NCBI RefSeq assembly: GCF_042665195.1 | Contig: NZ_JBHTBW010000004.1 | Span: 15,245 to 79,244 of the forward strand | Source: Laceyella putida | Lineage (GTDB): Bacteria > Bacillota > Bacilli > Thermoactinomycetales > Thermoactinomycetaceae | Direction of reading: 5' to 3' | Length of the DNA: 64,000 nucleotides | In this document: piece by piece, positions 1-8,123 of the stretch | Position numbering within the stretch: the stretch's first letter is position 1 | Layout: the number at the start of each line of letters is the position of its first letter | Notes under the pieces: model-generated | Database searches by the model: none | The model's input: the letters and a program-made list of their open reading frames with translations, nothing else | Told to the model about the DNA's origin: nothing | Program-made: the position numbers and the translations under genes

Positions 1-7
1 GCAACAG

Positions 8-1737
8 ATGTGGCGCCTGCTCCAATATATGAAACCCTATGTGAAAAATTGGCTGCCGCTGTCCGTGCTCATGGTCATCATCGCCATGGGTGTTCGCTTA
101 ACGATCCCGATTTTAATCGGGGTGTACACCTTGGATCGGGCGATCGTGGAAAATACCAAGTCTTATTGATCAAGCTGGTGCTCATCATCTTGGGCTTGTA
201 CTTGATCCTGTATCTGGCCAACACTTTTCGCATTCGTTGGATGAATCAGTTGGGGCAAAATGTGATCTATGACATTCGAAAACATTTATTCACGCATGTG
301 CAGTTTCTGTCCCACCGCTTTTTCGATTCGCGGTCGGCGGGATCCATTCTGGTGCGGATCATGAATGACATCAACTCGTTGCAAGAGCTGTTCACCAACG
401 GCGTGATCAACTCCTTAACGGATATTCTGCTGTTGATGGGAATTTTGGTCATTCTCTTCTCGTTGAACCTCAAGCTCACCATTGCCATCATGGTCGTGTT
501 GCCGCTCATGTTTTTCATCTCGACCAACTTGCGCAAAAAGATACGCTTGTCCTGGCAACGGGTGCGTTTGAAACAATCGAAGCTCAATTCGCATTTGAGC
601 GAAAGCATTCAAGGGATTCGGGTTACCCAAGCGTTTACGCAAGAGCAAGAAAACAGCCAATTTTTTAATGGACTGAATGCCGAAAACTTCGAAACATGGA
701 AAGAAACGGTCCGGAAAAACGCGCAGTTTGGCCCATTTGTAGAAATGACCAACGCCATCGGCACCGCGATTCTCATCTGGTACGGCGCCACGCTCGTGGT
801 TCGCCAAGAGTGCACCATCGGGGAATTCGTGTCGTTCGCCTTTTATTTGGGAATGTTTTGGGAGCCGATTTCCCGCTTGGGTCAGGTTTACAACCAATTG
901 TTGATGGGAATGGCTTCCTCGGAGCGGATTTTTGAGTTTCTGGATGAAAAACCGATCGTGGCGGATTCGGAAAATGCCTTAATGCTTGATCGGATCAAAG
1001 GGGATATTGCATTTGACCGGGTGGAGTTTTCCTATGATGACAAACGGAAAGCCTTGGACGGCGTTTCCTTATCCGTCAAAGCGGGGCAAACGGTGGCCTT
1101 GGTGGGGCACACGGGATCGGGAAAGTCGACGGTCGCCAATCTCATCTGCCGCTTCTATGATGCCACCGGAGGTGTTGTCAAACTCGATGGTCATGACATC
1201 AAAGAGTTGGCCATTACCCCCTTGCGCTCGCAAATCAGTGTGGTGTTGCAGGATACCTTTATTTTCTCGGGCACCATCATGGAAAATATCCGTTTCGGCA
1301 ATCCGGATGCGAGTGATGAGCAAGTCATCGCGGCGGCCAAAGCGGTGGGGGCGCATTCTTTCATCTCACAACTGGCTCAAGGTTACCAGACGGAAGTGGA
1401 AGAGCGGGGCAATGTGCTGTCTGTGGGGGAACGCCAACTGTTGTCGTTTGCCCGGGCTTTGCTGGCCGACCCCAAGATCCTGATTCTTGATGAAGCGACC
1501 GCCAGCATCGACACGGAGACGGAAGTCAAAATCCAACAGGCGTTGAAAGAGTTATTGCATGGCAGAACCGCGATCATCATCGCGCATCGCCTCTCCACCA
1601 TCAGGGAAGCGGACCATATCATCGTCTTGGACCATGGCCGAATTGTGGAGCAGGGCAATCACGAAACGTTGATGAACAGTCAAGGGGTTTACTATGAGCT
1701 GGTGAAGGCGCAATACCGGATGATCGACGTCTGTTGA
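8..1737 (+). pseudogene. ABC exporter half (TMD-NBD), frameshifted near the N-terminus
   Basis: This is a half-size ABC exporter of the YfiB/YfiC or YheH/YheI type, with one membrane domain and one nucleotide-binding domain; such proteins usually work as heterodimers. The long frame from about base 170 shows a six-helix membrane region (to about residue 330), Walker A GHTGSGKST near residue 365, a non-canonical signature LSVGERQ near 470, Walker B ILILDEAT near 492 and the H-loop IIAHR near 523. The natural N-terminus (MWRLLQYMKPYVKNWLPL...) is encoded from ATG 8 in a different frame and runs into TGA at 167-169. A one-base deletion somewhere before base 170 therefore splits the gene. The partner subunit probably lies upstream of the window. 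The lesion may be a sequencing error, since the rest of the protein is well conserved. The true start could also lie before base 1. Confidence 0.85.
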
Positions 1738-1922
1738 GCTCGGGTTGCTTGACTTGACGGCGATGTCCTTCATTCCAGATAAAAAGGCGCTATCTTTTGC
1801 CCTAATAATAGTACTGAGAATAGGTATTCTCGGTCCGGATTGATGCAAAAACACACGAATAGTTCCGATAACATGCCCCAATCATATAGGAATGTTGTTC
1901 CGATAACACCCATAAAAAACAG

Positions 1923-1952
1923 AAGAGGCCACCCAGTAACAGATGGCCTCTT
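1923..1952 (+). terminator. Hairpin terminator downstream of the ABC exporter
   Basis: A 9-bp perfect stem (AAGAGGCCA / TGGCCTCTT) is followed by a short T-rich stretch. It lies about 190 bases after the exporter stop codon. The tail is weak (GTTTA), so termination is likely but not certain. Confidence 0.5.
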
Positions 1953-2064
1953 GTTTAGGCGCATAGTCGAATGATGACAGTGGACGTTATGTTCTTTCAT
2001 TATATTCTATTCCAGTCATAAAGATAACGAAATTTAAGGGCTCCTAGGATCCCATCCGGACCGT

Positions 2065-2098
2065 ATTCCGTAGTTATCGAAATCGATAACTACGGAAT
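2065..2098. repeat. Perfect 34-base palindrome with no gene
   Basis: Two 16-base arms (ATTCCGTAGTTATCGA and its exact complement) are separated by only AA. No T-tract follows, so it is not a typical terminator. It could be an operator, a recombination or replication site, or a small mobile-element scar. The rest of 1738-2367 holds the terminator at 1923, this palindrome, a second hairpin at 2209-2232 (10-bp arms TCTCAAAAAC / GTTTTTGAGA, GAGT loop) and a doubtful micro-ORF. Confidence 0.8.
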
Positions 2099-2241
2099 GG
2101 CAGTAAACCACGGGTTTGGTCCGCTCCGTTAACTCTAATGGGGGGGTGAAGCAACTGCGAATTTGGAGTTAAAGTTGGGCTGGTGGTTAATTTGGGCGGA
2201 TTGTTGCTTCTCAAAAACGAGTGTTTTTGAGAGGGTGAACC

Positions 2242-2337
2242 ATGGCTAATCCCACAAAACAAATTTCCATGCCTTTATCACCACGAGTCTGGCGGATTTT
2301 CGGGTGCGGCGTCTTCGTTTCCAATAAAATGGAATAG
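2242..2337 (+). CDS. Possible 31-aa micro-ORF
   Basis: ATG 2242 follows GAGAGGGTGAACC, a reasonable ribosome-binding site, and opens a 31-codon frame (MANPTKQISMPLSPRVW...) ending at TAG 2335-2337. The ribosome site overlaps the right arm of the hairpin at 2209-2232, which would mask it. I do not recognise the peptide, and chance is a fair alternative. Confidence 0.2.
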   Translation: MANPTKQISMPLSPRVWRIFGCGVFVSNKME

Positions 2338-2367
2338 AAGGGATACGTTAGAGGGGGGCAATATCTT

Positions 2368-2556
2368 ATGAATTTGAAAAGTGTTTTCATTTTGTTGTTC
2401 ACCCTGTTGGCGTTGGGAGTTGTGGCCGCCTCTGTATCGAATAGCTCCATTCGCCTGGTTGCTATCATCGTTATTTACCTAATCAGTTTTGTCCTCCAAG
2501 GTGCGACCATTCGTTTGGAAAAAAATCAAGAGCGCAAACAACACGAGGAGGGCTAG
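2368..2556 (+). CDS. Small two-helix membrane protein (62 aa)
   Basis: A 62-aa protein preceded by GAGGGGGGCAAT. It has two hydrophobic segments (about residues 4-22 and 28-46) joined by a short polar turn (SVSNSS), then a charged cytoplasmic tail rich in K, E and R. The layout resembles the short DUF5325/YlaF-like membrane proteins of Bacillus, but I see no diagnostic motif and leave it unnamed. It stands alone, with no obvious operon partner. Confidence 0.6.
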   Translation: MNLKSVFILLFTLLALGVVAASVSNSSIRLVAIIVIYLISFVLQGATIRLEKNQERKQHEEG

Positions 2557-2596
2557 AGGAGAAATTGATTTGTTGTCGACGGATGAAAAGAACGTT

Positions 2597-2615
2597 TATT
2601 ATGATTATCATTAAC
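2597..2615. promoter_or_regulatory. Orphan Fur box
   Basis: The 19-base stretch matches the classical Fur consensus GATAATGATTATCATTATC at 16 positions, including the whole core ATGATTATCATT. No intact iron gene follows: only a 33-codon membrane-like ORF, a broken coiled-coil gene and an esterase remnant. It may be the surviving promoter of a lost iron-regulated gene. Confidence 0.6.
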
Positions 2616-2621
2616 TTTCGT

Positions 2622-2723
2622 ATGCTTTTTAACCAATGGTGCAAGCATTCCCCCGGAAGACTTGTCGTGGCAGCGGCGGGTCTTTTCCTATTTTCAGGAA
2701 CTTTCCTCCTTGCTTTTGACTGA
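2622..2723 (+). CDS. Possible 33-aa membrane peptide downstream of the Fur box
   Basis: ATG 2622 lies seven bases after the Fur box and opens a 33-codon frame (MLFNQWCKHSPGRLVVAAAG...) whose second half is a single hydrophobic helix. No clear ribosome-binding site is visible. It could be the N-terminal scrap of a larger iron-regulated membrane protein, or chance. Confidence 0.25.
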   Translation: MLFNQWCKHSPGRLVVAAAGLFLFSGTFLLAFD

Positions 2724-2761
2724 AAAATTCGATATGTTGGTTAGTGAGGAGTGAGAAGCGG

Positions 2762-3239
2762 ATGAATGAAAACCATTGGGAAGAAAGGCTCAAGCGGAGC
2801 ATATCCCAACGAAAGAGGAATTGGACGCGGTGATCCATGTTCAAGAGGTAGCGGCCGCTCCCTTCAGGAGAACACCCATCAAGTAGATGATAAGTCCGAG
2901 AGTGGGTGTGTTGTCCTGGAATCGTTGTTTAAGGGGATGGAAAATAGAGTGGCAGCCATGATCCAAGAGTCCGAACAACGGATGATGAATCAAATGGAAC
3001 AAATGGGAAAAGTCTTGGAGATGGTTGCGGTACTCAACCAAAAACAAGATGAGCGGCTAACCAGACTGGATGAGAATGTTTCTGGACTCAAGGAAGATGT
3101 ATCCGAATTAAAAGACAGTGTTTTCAGATTGGAAGAAAGTGTATCGGGTTTAACGGATATCACCCGCGCATGGATATATAAGGGAAATCTGATTGAGAAG
3201 GAAGTCCAAGAATTGAAGAGGCGGATGGGGGACGAGTAG
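2762..3239 (+). pseudogene. Broken gene for a coiled-coil protein
   Basis: A good ribosome site (GAGGAGTGAG) precedes ATG 2762, which starts MNENHWEERLKRS. Natural-looking sequence then continues in other frames (IPTKEELDAVIHVQ, then from about 2890 SLFKGMENRVAAMIQ onward), so at least two frame changes separate the start from the C-terminal part. The intact part is a charged helix with heptad-like repeats LDENVSGLKEDVSELKDSV and a final RAWIYKGNLIEKEVQELKRR, typical of short Firmicutes coiled-coil proteins of unknown role. It sits in a decayed patch beside other broken genes. Confidence 0.55.
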
Positions 3240-3288
3240 TCGTCCTTTTTTTATTGCGTCCAAAAAAGATCTAATCCGAACTATTTGC

Positions 3289-3638
3289 ATGCTTCCGAAT
3301 AGAGGGTATAGCGTGGGAAGCTACCTAAGGAAATTCTTTGAATCGGGTTATTCATCTATCTGTCTAACTTTTCATCACGGCTTAGGTTTGGAGCCTATTT
3401 CTCCACCATCGTCAGAGTTTGCTGAAGCTGTTTTGAGCAAGGCCAATCTGGATACATTTCTATTGGATTTGCACGCTGAAAAACCTAAATCAGTCCAATC
3501 ATGGCTCAGAACTCCAACAAAGATGCGTGCGATTGGCCCTTACTACGATCCCAAGAAAAATCCAATGGGTTACTCTCTGATTGGTTCGACATCATCATTC
3601 ATATACAGGAGATTACACCTGCCTGTCGGTTGGTATAG
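3289..3638 (+). pseudogene. Erythromycin-esterase-like C-terminal remnant
   Basis: The first roughly 100 codons (YSVGSYLRKFFESGYSSIC... QSWLRTPTKMRAIGPYYDP) resemble the C-terminal third of the erythromycin esterase/succinoglycan-biosynthesis family. The expected end of that family, of the type FDIIIHIQEITPA, is present but in another reading frame (to TAG 3636-3638), so a frameshift occurs near 3585. The N-terminal two thirds, including the catalytic His/Glu region, are absent. No ribosome-binding site is visible. It is a relic, not a resistance gene. Confidence 0.65.
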
Positions 3639-3942
3639 TAATTATATCAAAAATCCCCCATAAAATATTTAAATAGGAGTAATAGCATATGCCCATAAGC
3701 TAAGCCTATTAGACCTGTAAGGTAACATGCCCTTGTTACCCGACAAGCCTTTTATAAGTGTCTCAAAAAAGAAGTAATTCTTGCGGTACCTCTATTACTA
3801 GCATACTCGAACATTTATATGTGTGTAATGATGATATAATCTACCCAAGTAAAGGATTCATGATTTTCTCTCATGAGTTCTTTAATGTCCGATAGGCTTA
3901 TTCCAGTTTTCTGTTCCTTTGCTCCTGATACCCCTCAGTTTT
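3639..3942. other. AT-rich intergenic stretch
   Basis: About 300 bases with no convincing gene. On the minus strand around 3850-3930 a short frame reads KTGISLSDIKELMRENHESF, vaguely like a piece of a MerR-type regulator, but it is too short to call. I see no terminator with a clear stem and T-tract for the minus-strand hydrolase that ends here. Confidence 0.4.
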
Positions 3943-5253
3943 CTAAGTTCTTTGGTAATGGTTTATATTATCCATTTCTCTATACCATAATCGTGGAGTA
4001 GTTGGTGTTAGATCAAAAATTAAGCTTTCATCCATGTACTCAGTAACAAATTCTATTTGTTTCTCAGTAATAGATATAGGATGTATAGGATATTGACAAG
4101 GAGCGCCATGCACTTTGGTTGTAGTAAGATATAGCTGCCCTTTTTCGTAGGTAATCTGTAACTCTCGATTTGAGTTCTCTGTTTGATAGGTTCCAAGCAA
4201 ATTATGAATCGCTGCTTTATTTAAATCTACCGATCGAATTGCCTCTGGAATCTTGATAGGAACACCGAAAAACACTTTGGCTAAATTTTTACCTATCCAA
4301 GTCACTGGAGTAAAACTAAGATTACTTAGCACAATAACTGTTAAGTCATCATCTACAAATCGAAGAATGTCTCCGCAGAAGCCATTAACATCTCCATAAT
4401 GACTTATACAAGTCCGCTTCTTACCACCGATCTCCATCTGTTGAATGGCCCATCCATAACCATAATTTTGCTGATAAGGAGAAAACATGGAACGAAGAGA
4501 CTCATATGATATAAGTTGATTGGTATATAAAGCTTGGTCCCATCGGTATAAATCCTCTACTGTAGAATATAGTCCGTAGCCTCCAAGCGGAATAGACATG
4601 TCTACAAATTCAGAATGGATCTTCTCCTTCCAGATGGAATATCCAGTAGCCATATGTTTCAAAATGGTACGACCATTGTCTACACCTGAATTGTTCATAT
4701 GAAGGGGTTGAAAAATAAATTGTCTCAGATACTCTTCATAGGAGTGACCTGAAAGTTGTTCAATAATCTTTGTCAGGAGAAGATAGGATGAAGTACAATA
4801 CGAAAAACGCTCTCCCGGTGTAAATTCTAGTGAAAGGTTCTTAAACAACTCTATGGTTTGATCCAAAGTAGATGGTATTCGCATAATACGTGTCCAGTAA
4901 TCTGGAAAACTAGTGAAATTAGGAATACCAGAAGTATGAGTTAATAAATGATGAATGGTAATTTGTTTACCATTGAGGAAGTCAGGAAGATAACGATCAA
5001 TAGTATCCTGTACGGAAAGAGCTCCCTGTTCTTGTAATTGCAAAATGGCCGTTGCTGTAAACCCTTTAGTGATTGAGCCGACTCGATATTTTGTTTGCGG
5101 GGTATTAGGAACATTATGTTCCACATTTGCTAAGCCATATCCCTGACATATTAAAACTTCACCCTTATAACCCACTAAAATCGATCCACTAAAGTATCCA
5201 TTTTGATCTAAGGCATTCAAATATTCTTCCAATTGCCCCACGATTTTTTTCAT
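3943..5253 (-). CDS. Serine hydrolase, beta-lactamase class C / PBP4* family
   Basis: A 436-aa protein with the beta-lactamase/transpeptidase fold. The nucleophile motif S-x-x-K is SITK, in YRVGSITKGFTATAILQL near residue 77. The second motif, usually Y-x-N, reads YCTSSY near residue 151, so the Asn is replaced. The third, usually K-T-G or H-x-G, is HYGDVNGF near residue 286. Members act on peptidoglycan peptides, D-amino-acid peptides or esters, and most are not true beta-lactamases. There is no signal peptide, so it is probably cytoplasmic. The ribosome site AGGGGGCT precedes the ATG at 5253. The gene is AT-richer than its surroundings and is flanked by relics, consistent with acquisition. 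Confidence 0.85.
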   Translation of the reverse strand: MKKIVGQLEEYLNALDQNGYFSGSILVGYKGEVLICQGYGLANVEHNVPNTPQTKYRVGSITKGFTATAILQLQEQGALSVQDTIDRYLPDFLNGKQITIHHLLTHTSGIPNFTSFPDYWTRIMRIPSTLDQTIELFKNLSLEFTPGERFSYCTSSYLLLTKIIEQLSGHSYEEYLRQFIFQPLHMNNSGVDNGRTILKHMATGYSIWKEKIHSEFVDMSIPLGGYGLYSTVEDLYRWDQALYTNQLISYESLRSMFSPYQQNYGYGWAIQQMEIGGKKRTCISHYGDVNGFCGDILRFVDDDLTVIVLSNLSFTPVTWIGKNLAKVFFGVPIKIPEAIRSVDLNKAAIHNLLGTYQTENSNRELQITYEKGQLYLTTTKVHGAPCQYPIHPISITEKQIEFVTEYMDESLIFDLTPTTPRLWYREMDNINHYQRT

Positions 5254-6078
5254 GTTTTATTAGCCCCCTATCAAAAAACGCAACTGTAATGTTTGTTAAA
5301 GGAGATAATATTTTTATCCAATAAAAAATCTGGAATAACCTAACCTTATGGTTTCCGCATGGTTTTGTTTATAACTACTTATTCCCTGCTTTTCTCGTAA
5401 CGGTTAAAAATAGGCACACTAATTCCTTGATTGATAATAGAATTAGGAACCATTTGATTAATGAACCATTACAGGCTAGTTGGCATAAAGTATAAATTCC
5501 TCTTTCTAGGGCGTGTCTGATAAATATGTCAGCGACTCCAAAACCGTTTTCCCATGCGCTTCACTTGTCCATCGGCGCTCATCGGGAAAAGGTTTTCCGC
5601 CTTCTCCCAATGGTCAACTTGATTTGCCAGACACGCCCTAATACCTCCATGAAAGATTATACGGTGAATTAATGTGTTTTCAAAAATTTTCTTGATAAAC
5701 CGTTCAAATAGTGGCAATAAATGAAATCGACAGAGCATGAGCTGAAGCGCTGAGATCACCGTGACCGCATGCAAGAGATAATGACTGAGGACGGCAGGGG
5801 TGCAGAGGCGCAGGGGCAGGCATACTCTTTTTTGTATACAAAAACTCGAAAATGAGATAGCGGGGATACCCAGAGTACTCGGAGCGATTTCGGACGCCTC
5901 ACAAAGGCTCTCAGCCCTATGTTTTTTAATGTGATATGAGTCATGGCATTTTCTTATGGGCAAAATTAAAGCCCTAGGGGTCGCATTCCTGAGGCAAGGC
6001 AATCATACGTCCGAAATTTACCTTTCGGCGGTTCCATTGTATCACATTCGGGCCATGATACGGAGGTATCATCATTTT
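5254..6078. other. Gene-poor accessory stretch
   Basis: It contains the MITE at 5507-5640 and otherwise no supportable gene. Minus-strand frames between 5640 and 6000 are open for up to 157 codons but have odd composition and no ribosome site. An inverted repeat GTATCA (6039-6044) / TGATAC (6056-6061) lies just before the VOC start at 6079 and could be an operator. Confidence 0.5.
5507..5640. mobile_element. 134-bp MITE with 13-bp perfect terminal repeats
   Basis: The ends TAGGGCGTGTCTG (5507-5519) and CAGACACGCCCTA (5628-5640) are exact inverted repeats, with TA at both outer edges as expected for a TA target duplication. No ORF lies inside. A related, internally shorter copy sits at 30829-30917 and shares the right half (CCGCCTTCTCCCAATGGTCA and onward). 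The TA target suggests an IS630/Tc1-mariner-like or IS5-group transposase elsewhere in the genome. Confidence 0.8.
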
Positions 6079-6300
6079 ATGAAACCACGAATTACAGTAA
6101 TTACATTAGGTGTAGATGATTTGGAAAGATCGTTGGAATTCTATCGTAACGGACTGGGGCTACCGACACAAGGTATAGTTGGTAAAGAATTTGAGCATGG
6201 CGCTGTTGCCTTTTTTGACTTACAAGCAGGCTTAAGGCTTGCAATTTGGAACCGAAAAGATATCGCTCATGATGCAAAGGTTCTTCAAACCTCACCAAGT
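6079..6300 (+). pseudogene. VOC/glyoxalase-family protein, N-terminal fragment
   Basis: ATG 6079 follows GGAGG and starts MKPRITVITLGVDDLERSLE, the first beta-alpha-beta module of a vicinal-oxygen-chelate (glyoxalase/bleomycin-resistance) protein. It continues through FYRNGLGLPTQG and AFFDLQAGLRLAIW to about codon 74. At TSPSPT the sequence switches in the same frame to a membrane-transporter sequence, so the second half of the VOC fold is missing. A deletion has fused two unrelated genes. Confidence 0.8.
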
Positions 6301-7244
6301 CCTACCGGGTTTTGGCTATTATTCATTATGAGGTGTATATGGGGAATAGCTTGGACATTTTTGCGGTTAGGTGCTTACTTTGTGATTCTTGATGTATCTA
6401 GTCAAGACAACCGTGGTTACTACATGGGAGTTTATAACGGATTATATCGATTGGGCAGTTTGGTGGGAATGCTTTTAGGAGGGTTTTTAGCTGATTTCTA
6501 TGGGGTTACTATGGTTTCATTTTTTTTGCTATCCTTTCATTTTTAGCAGTCGTTTTAGTTATTCTATATGTTAACCAGTCTTCTAAATCTATACATGTAA
6601 ACACAGTTAATCACGTTACCACACCATTATGGAGAAACAAAAGTGTATTTTGGACACTTGTGACTGGACTTTTCATTGCCATGTTATATCAAGGGTTATT
6701 TACGTCAACATTAAGCTACCTGATTGATAGCCGACATAACACTACCCTGATATGGGGCGTTAGTATGGGTGCTGCCTCTTTGGCGGGAATATTGCAAGCC
6801 TTGCGATGGGCTTGGTAACCTTGGTTGGCCCCATGGTTTGGGAAAAGGTCAGATGGTTTTAAGGGACGTCGCTCAATTTTTGTTTCGACTTTGGTTATTG
6901 CTTCCTTTCTCTTTGCATTAATTCCTTTCAATATTTCTTTCGGTATATGGCTACTTATACTTTTGGGGATACAGCTTACTGCTACTGTATTAACCACGGT
7001 TATGGATGCATTAGCTTCAGACATAGCAACGCAATTGTCGAAAAAAAATGTCATTATGACCTTGCATTCTATAGCAACTGATTTGGGGGCTGCACTGGGT
7101 CCATTGCTTTTGTATTTTGCCGATTCACGTTTTGGAGTAGAGGGAATGTACTGGGGAGCAGCTTTCATATTATTATTGCTTTCTTTGCGGTGGTGGGAAC
7201 CTTGGAGAAAAAATCGGCAAATTTGCGGGTTAATTAGGAAATAA
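6301..7244 (+). pseudogene. MFS transporter remnant, fused to the VOC fragment
   Basis: From about 6305 the frame encodes major-facilitator helices (FWLLFIMRCIWGIAWTFLRL..., then YMGVYNGLYRLGSLVGMLLG). A frameshift in the T-run 6519-6527 moves the natural sequence to another frame (FFAILSFLAVVLVILYVNQS...). An in-frame TAA at 6816-6818 then replaces the codon between RWAW and PWLAPWFGKRSD, after which the frame stays open to 7244. The N-terminal helices were lost in the fusion. Three independent lesions make this a true pseudogene. Confidence 0.85.
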
Positions 7245-7445
7245 CGCATGAAAACGGATTAAACAAAGCGTGGGAACAGCTAGCATTTTGAAATCACTTG
7301 TAATCAACCACTATGATCTGATCGCCTTTGCGCGGATTGCATTGACTTGCCTTCTTGGACAAGATAATCTAACTTTGTTCACAACGTATCGTGGGAAATG
7401 ATCAACAGATGGAACGATCCATAATCTGTGTGAGAGGGAAAGACG

Positions 7446-8123
7446 GTGATGGTGAATGTTTTGATTGTCGAAGATGATTTGAATATTAGAAACATCATTT
7501 CATTCTATTTGAAAAAAGAGAGATTCGATGTCCTGGAGGCGGTCACCGGCGACGAAGCGCTTAGGATGATCCATTCGCAACCAATTGAGCTGGTTGTGTT
7601 GGATGTCATGTTGCCTGAAAAGAGCGGATGGGAGGTTTGCCAAGAGATTCGGAAAAACTATGACACCCCCATTTTGATGGTGACGGCGAAGGGCGAAACG
7701 AATCAAAAAATAAAAGGGCTCGGCTTGGGAGCGGATGATTACATCGTCAAGCCGTTTGATCCGCTGGAACTGGTGGCAAGGGTCAAAGCGCTTTTAAGGC
7801 GGGCTCGCATGGCAACCAGCAAGTTGGTGCAAATAGGGGATACCGCAATTGATGCCAACAGTTATACTGTCAGTGTCGGCGACCGAACATTGAAACTGCC
7901 GCCGAAAGAGTTTGAGCTTTTGTTTCAATTGGCCAGCCATCCCGGTCAGATCTTTACGCGCAACCAGTTGATTGAACGCATATGGAGCATCGACTATGAG
8001 GGAGAGGAGCGAACGGTTGATGTCCATATCAACCGATTGCGCCAACGTTTTGCCGATGTGACGGACGCTTTTCAAATCTCCACAGTCCGCGGTCTCGGTT
8101 ACCGATTGGATGTGAGGACATGA
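7446..8123 (+). CDS. OmpR/PhoB-type response regulator
   Basis: A 225-aa regulator. The receiver domain (residues 1-118) has the acidic pair EDD at 8-10, the phospho-acceptor Asp53 in VVLDVMLPE, and the conserved Lys in DDYIVKPFDP. The winged-helix DNA-binding domain (about 130-222) has the recognition-helix region EERTVDVHINRLRQR. GTG 7446 and ATG 7449 are both possible starts after GAGAGGG. Its stop overlaps the start of the kinase gene (ATGA at 8120), so the two are co-translated. The adjacent RND exporter is the obvious candidate target. Confidence 0.93.
   Translation: MMVNVLIVEDDLNIRNIISFYLKKERFDVLEAVTGDEALRMIHSQPIELVVLDVMLPEKSGWEVCQEIRKNYDTPILMVTAKGETNQKIKGLGLGADDYIVKPFDPLELVARVKALLRRARMATSKLVQIGDTAIDANSYTVSVGDRTLKLPPKEFELLFQLASHPGQIFTRNQLIERIWSIDYEGEERTVDVHINRLRQRFADVTDAFQISTVRGLGYRLDVRT

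Noticed and set aside
3289..3638. Functional macrolide resistance gene
   Set aside because: Only the C-terminal third remains, it is frameshifted and it has no translation start signals.
3943..5253. True class C beta-lactamase
   Set aside because: The Y-x-N motif is altered to Y-C-T and there is no signal peptide; a general serine hydrolase is the safer call.
5529..6002. 157-codon minus-strand ORF beside the MITE
   Set aside because: It runs through the MITE, lacks a ribosome site and has composition unlike a protein; no motif is recognisable.
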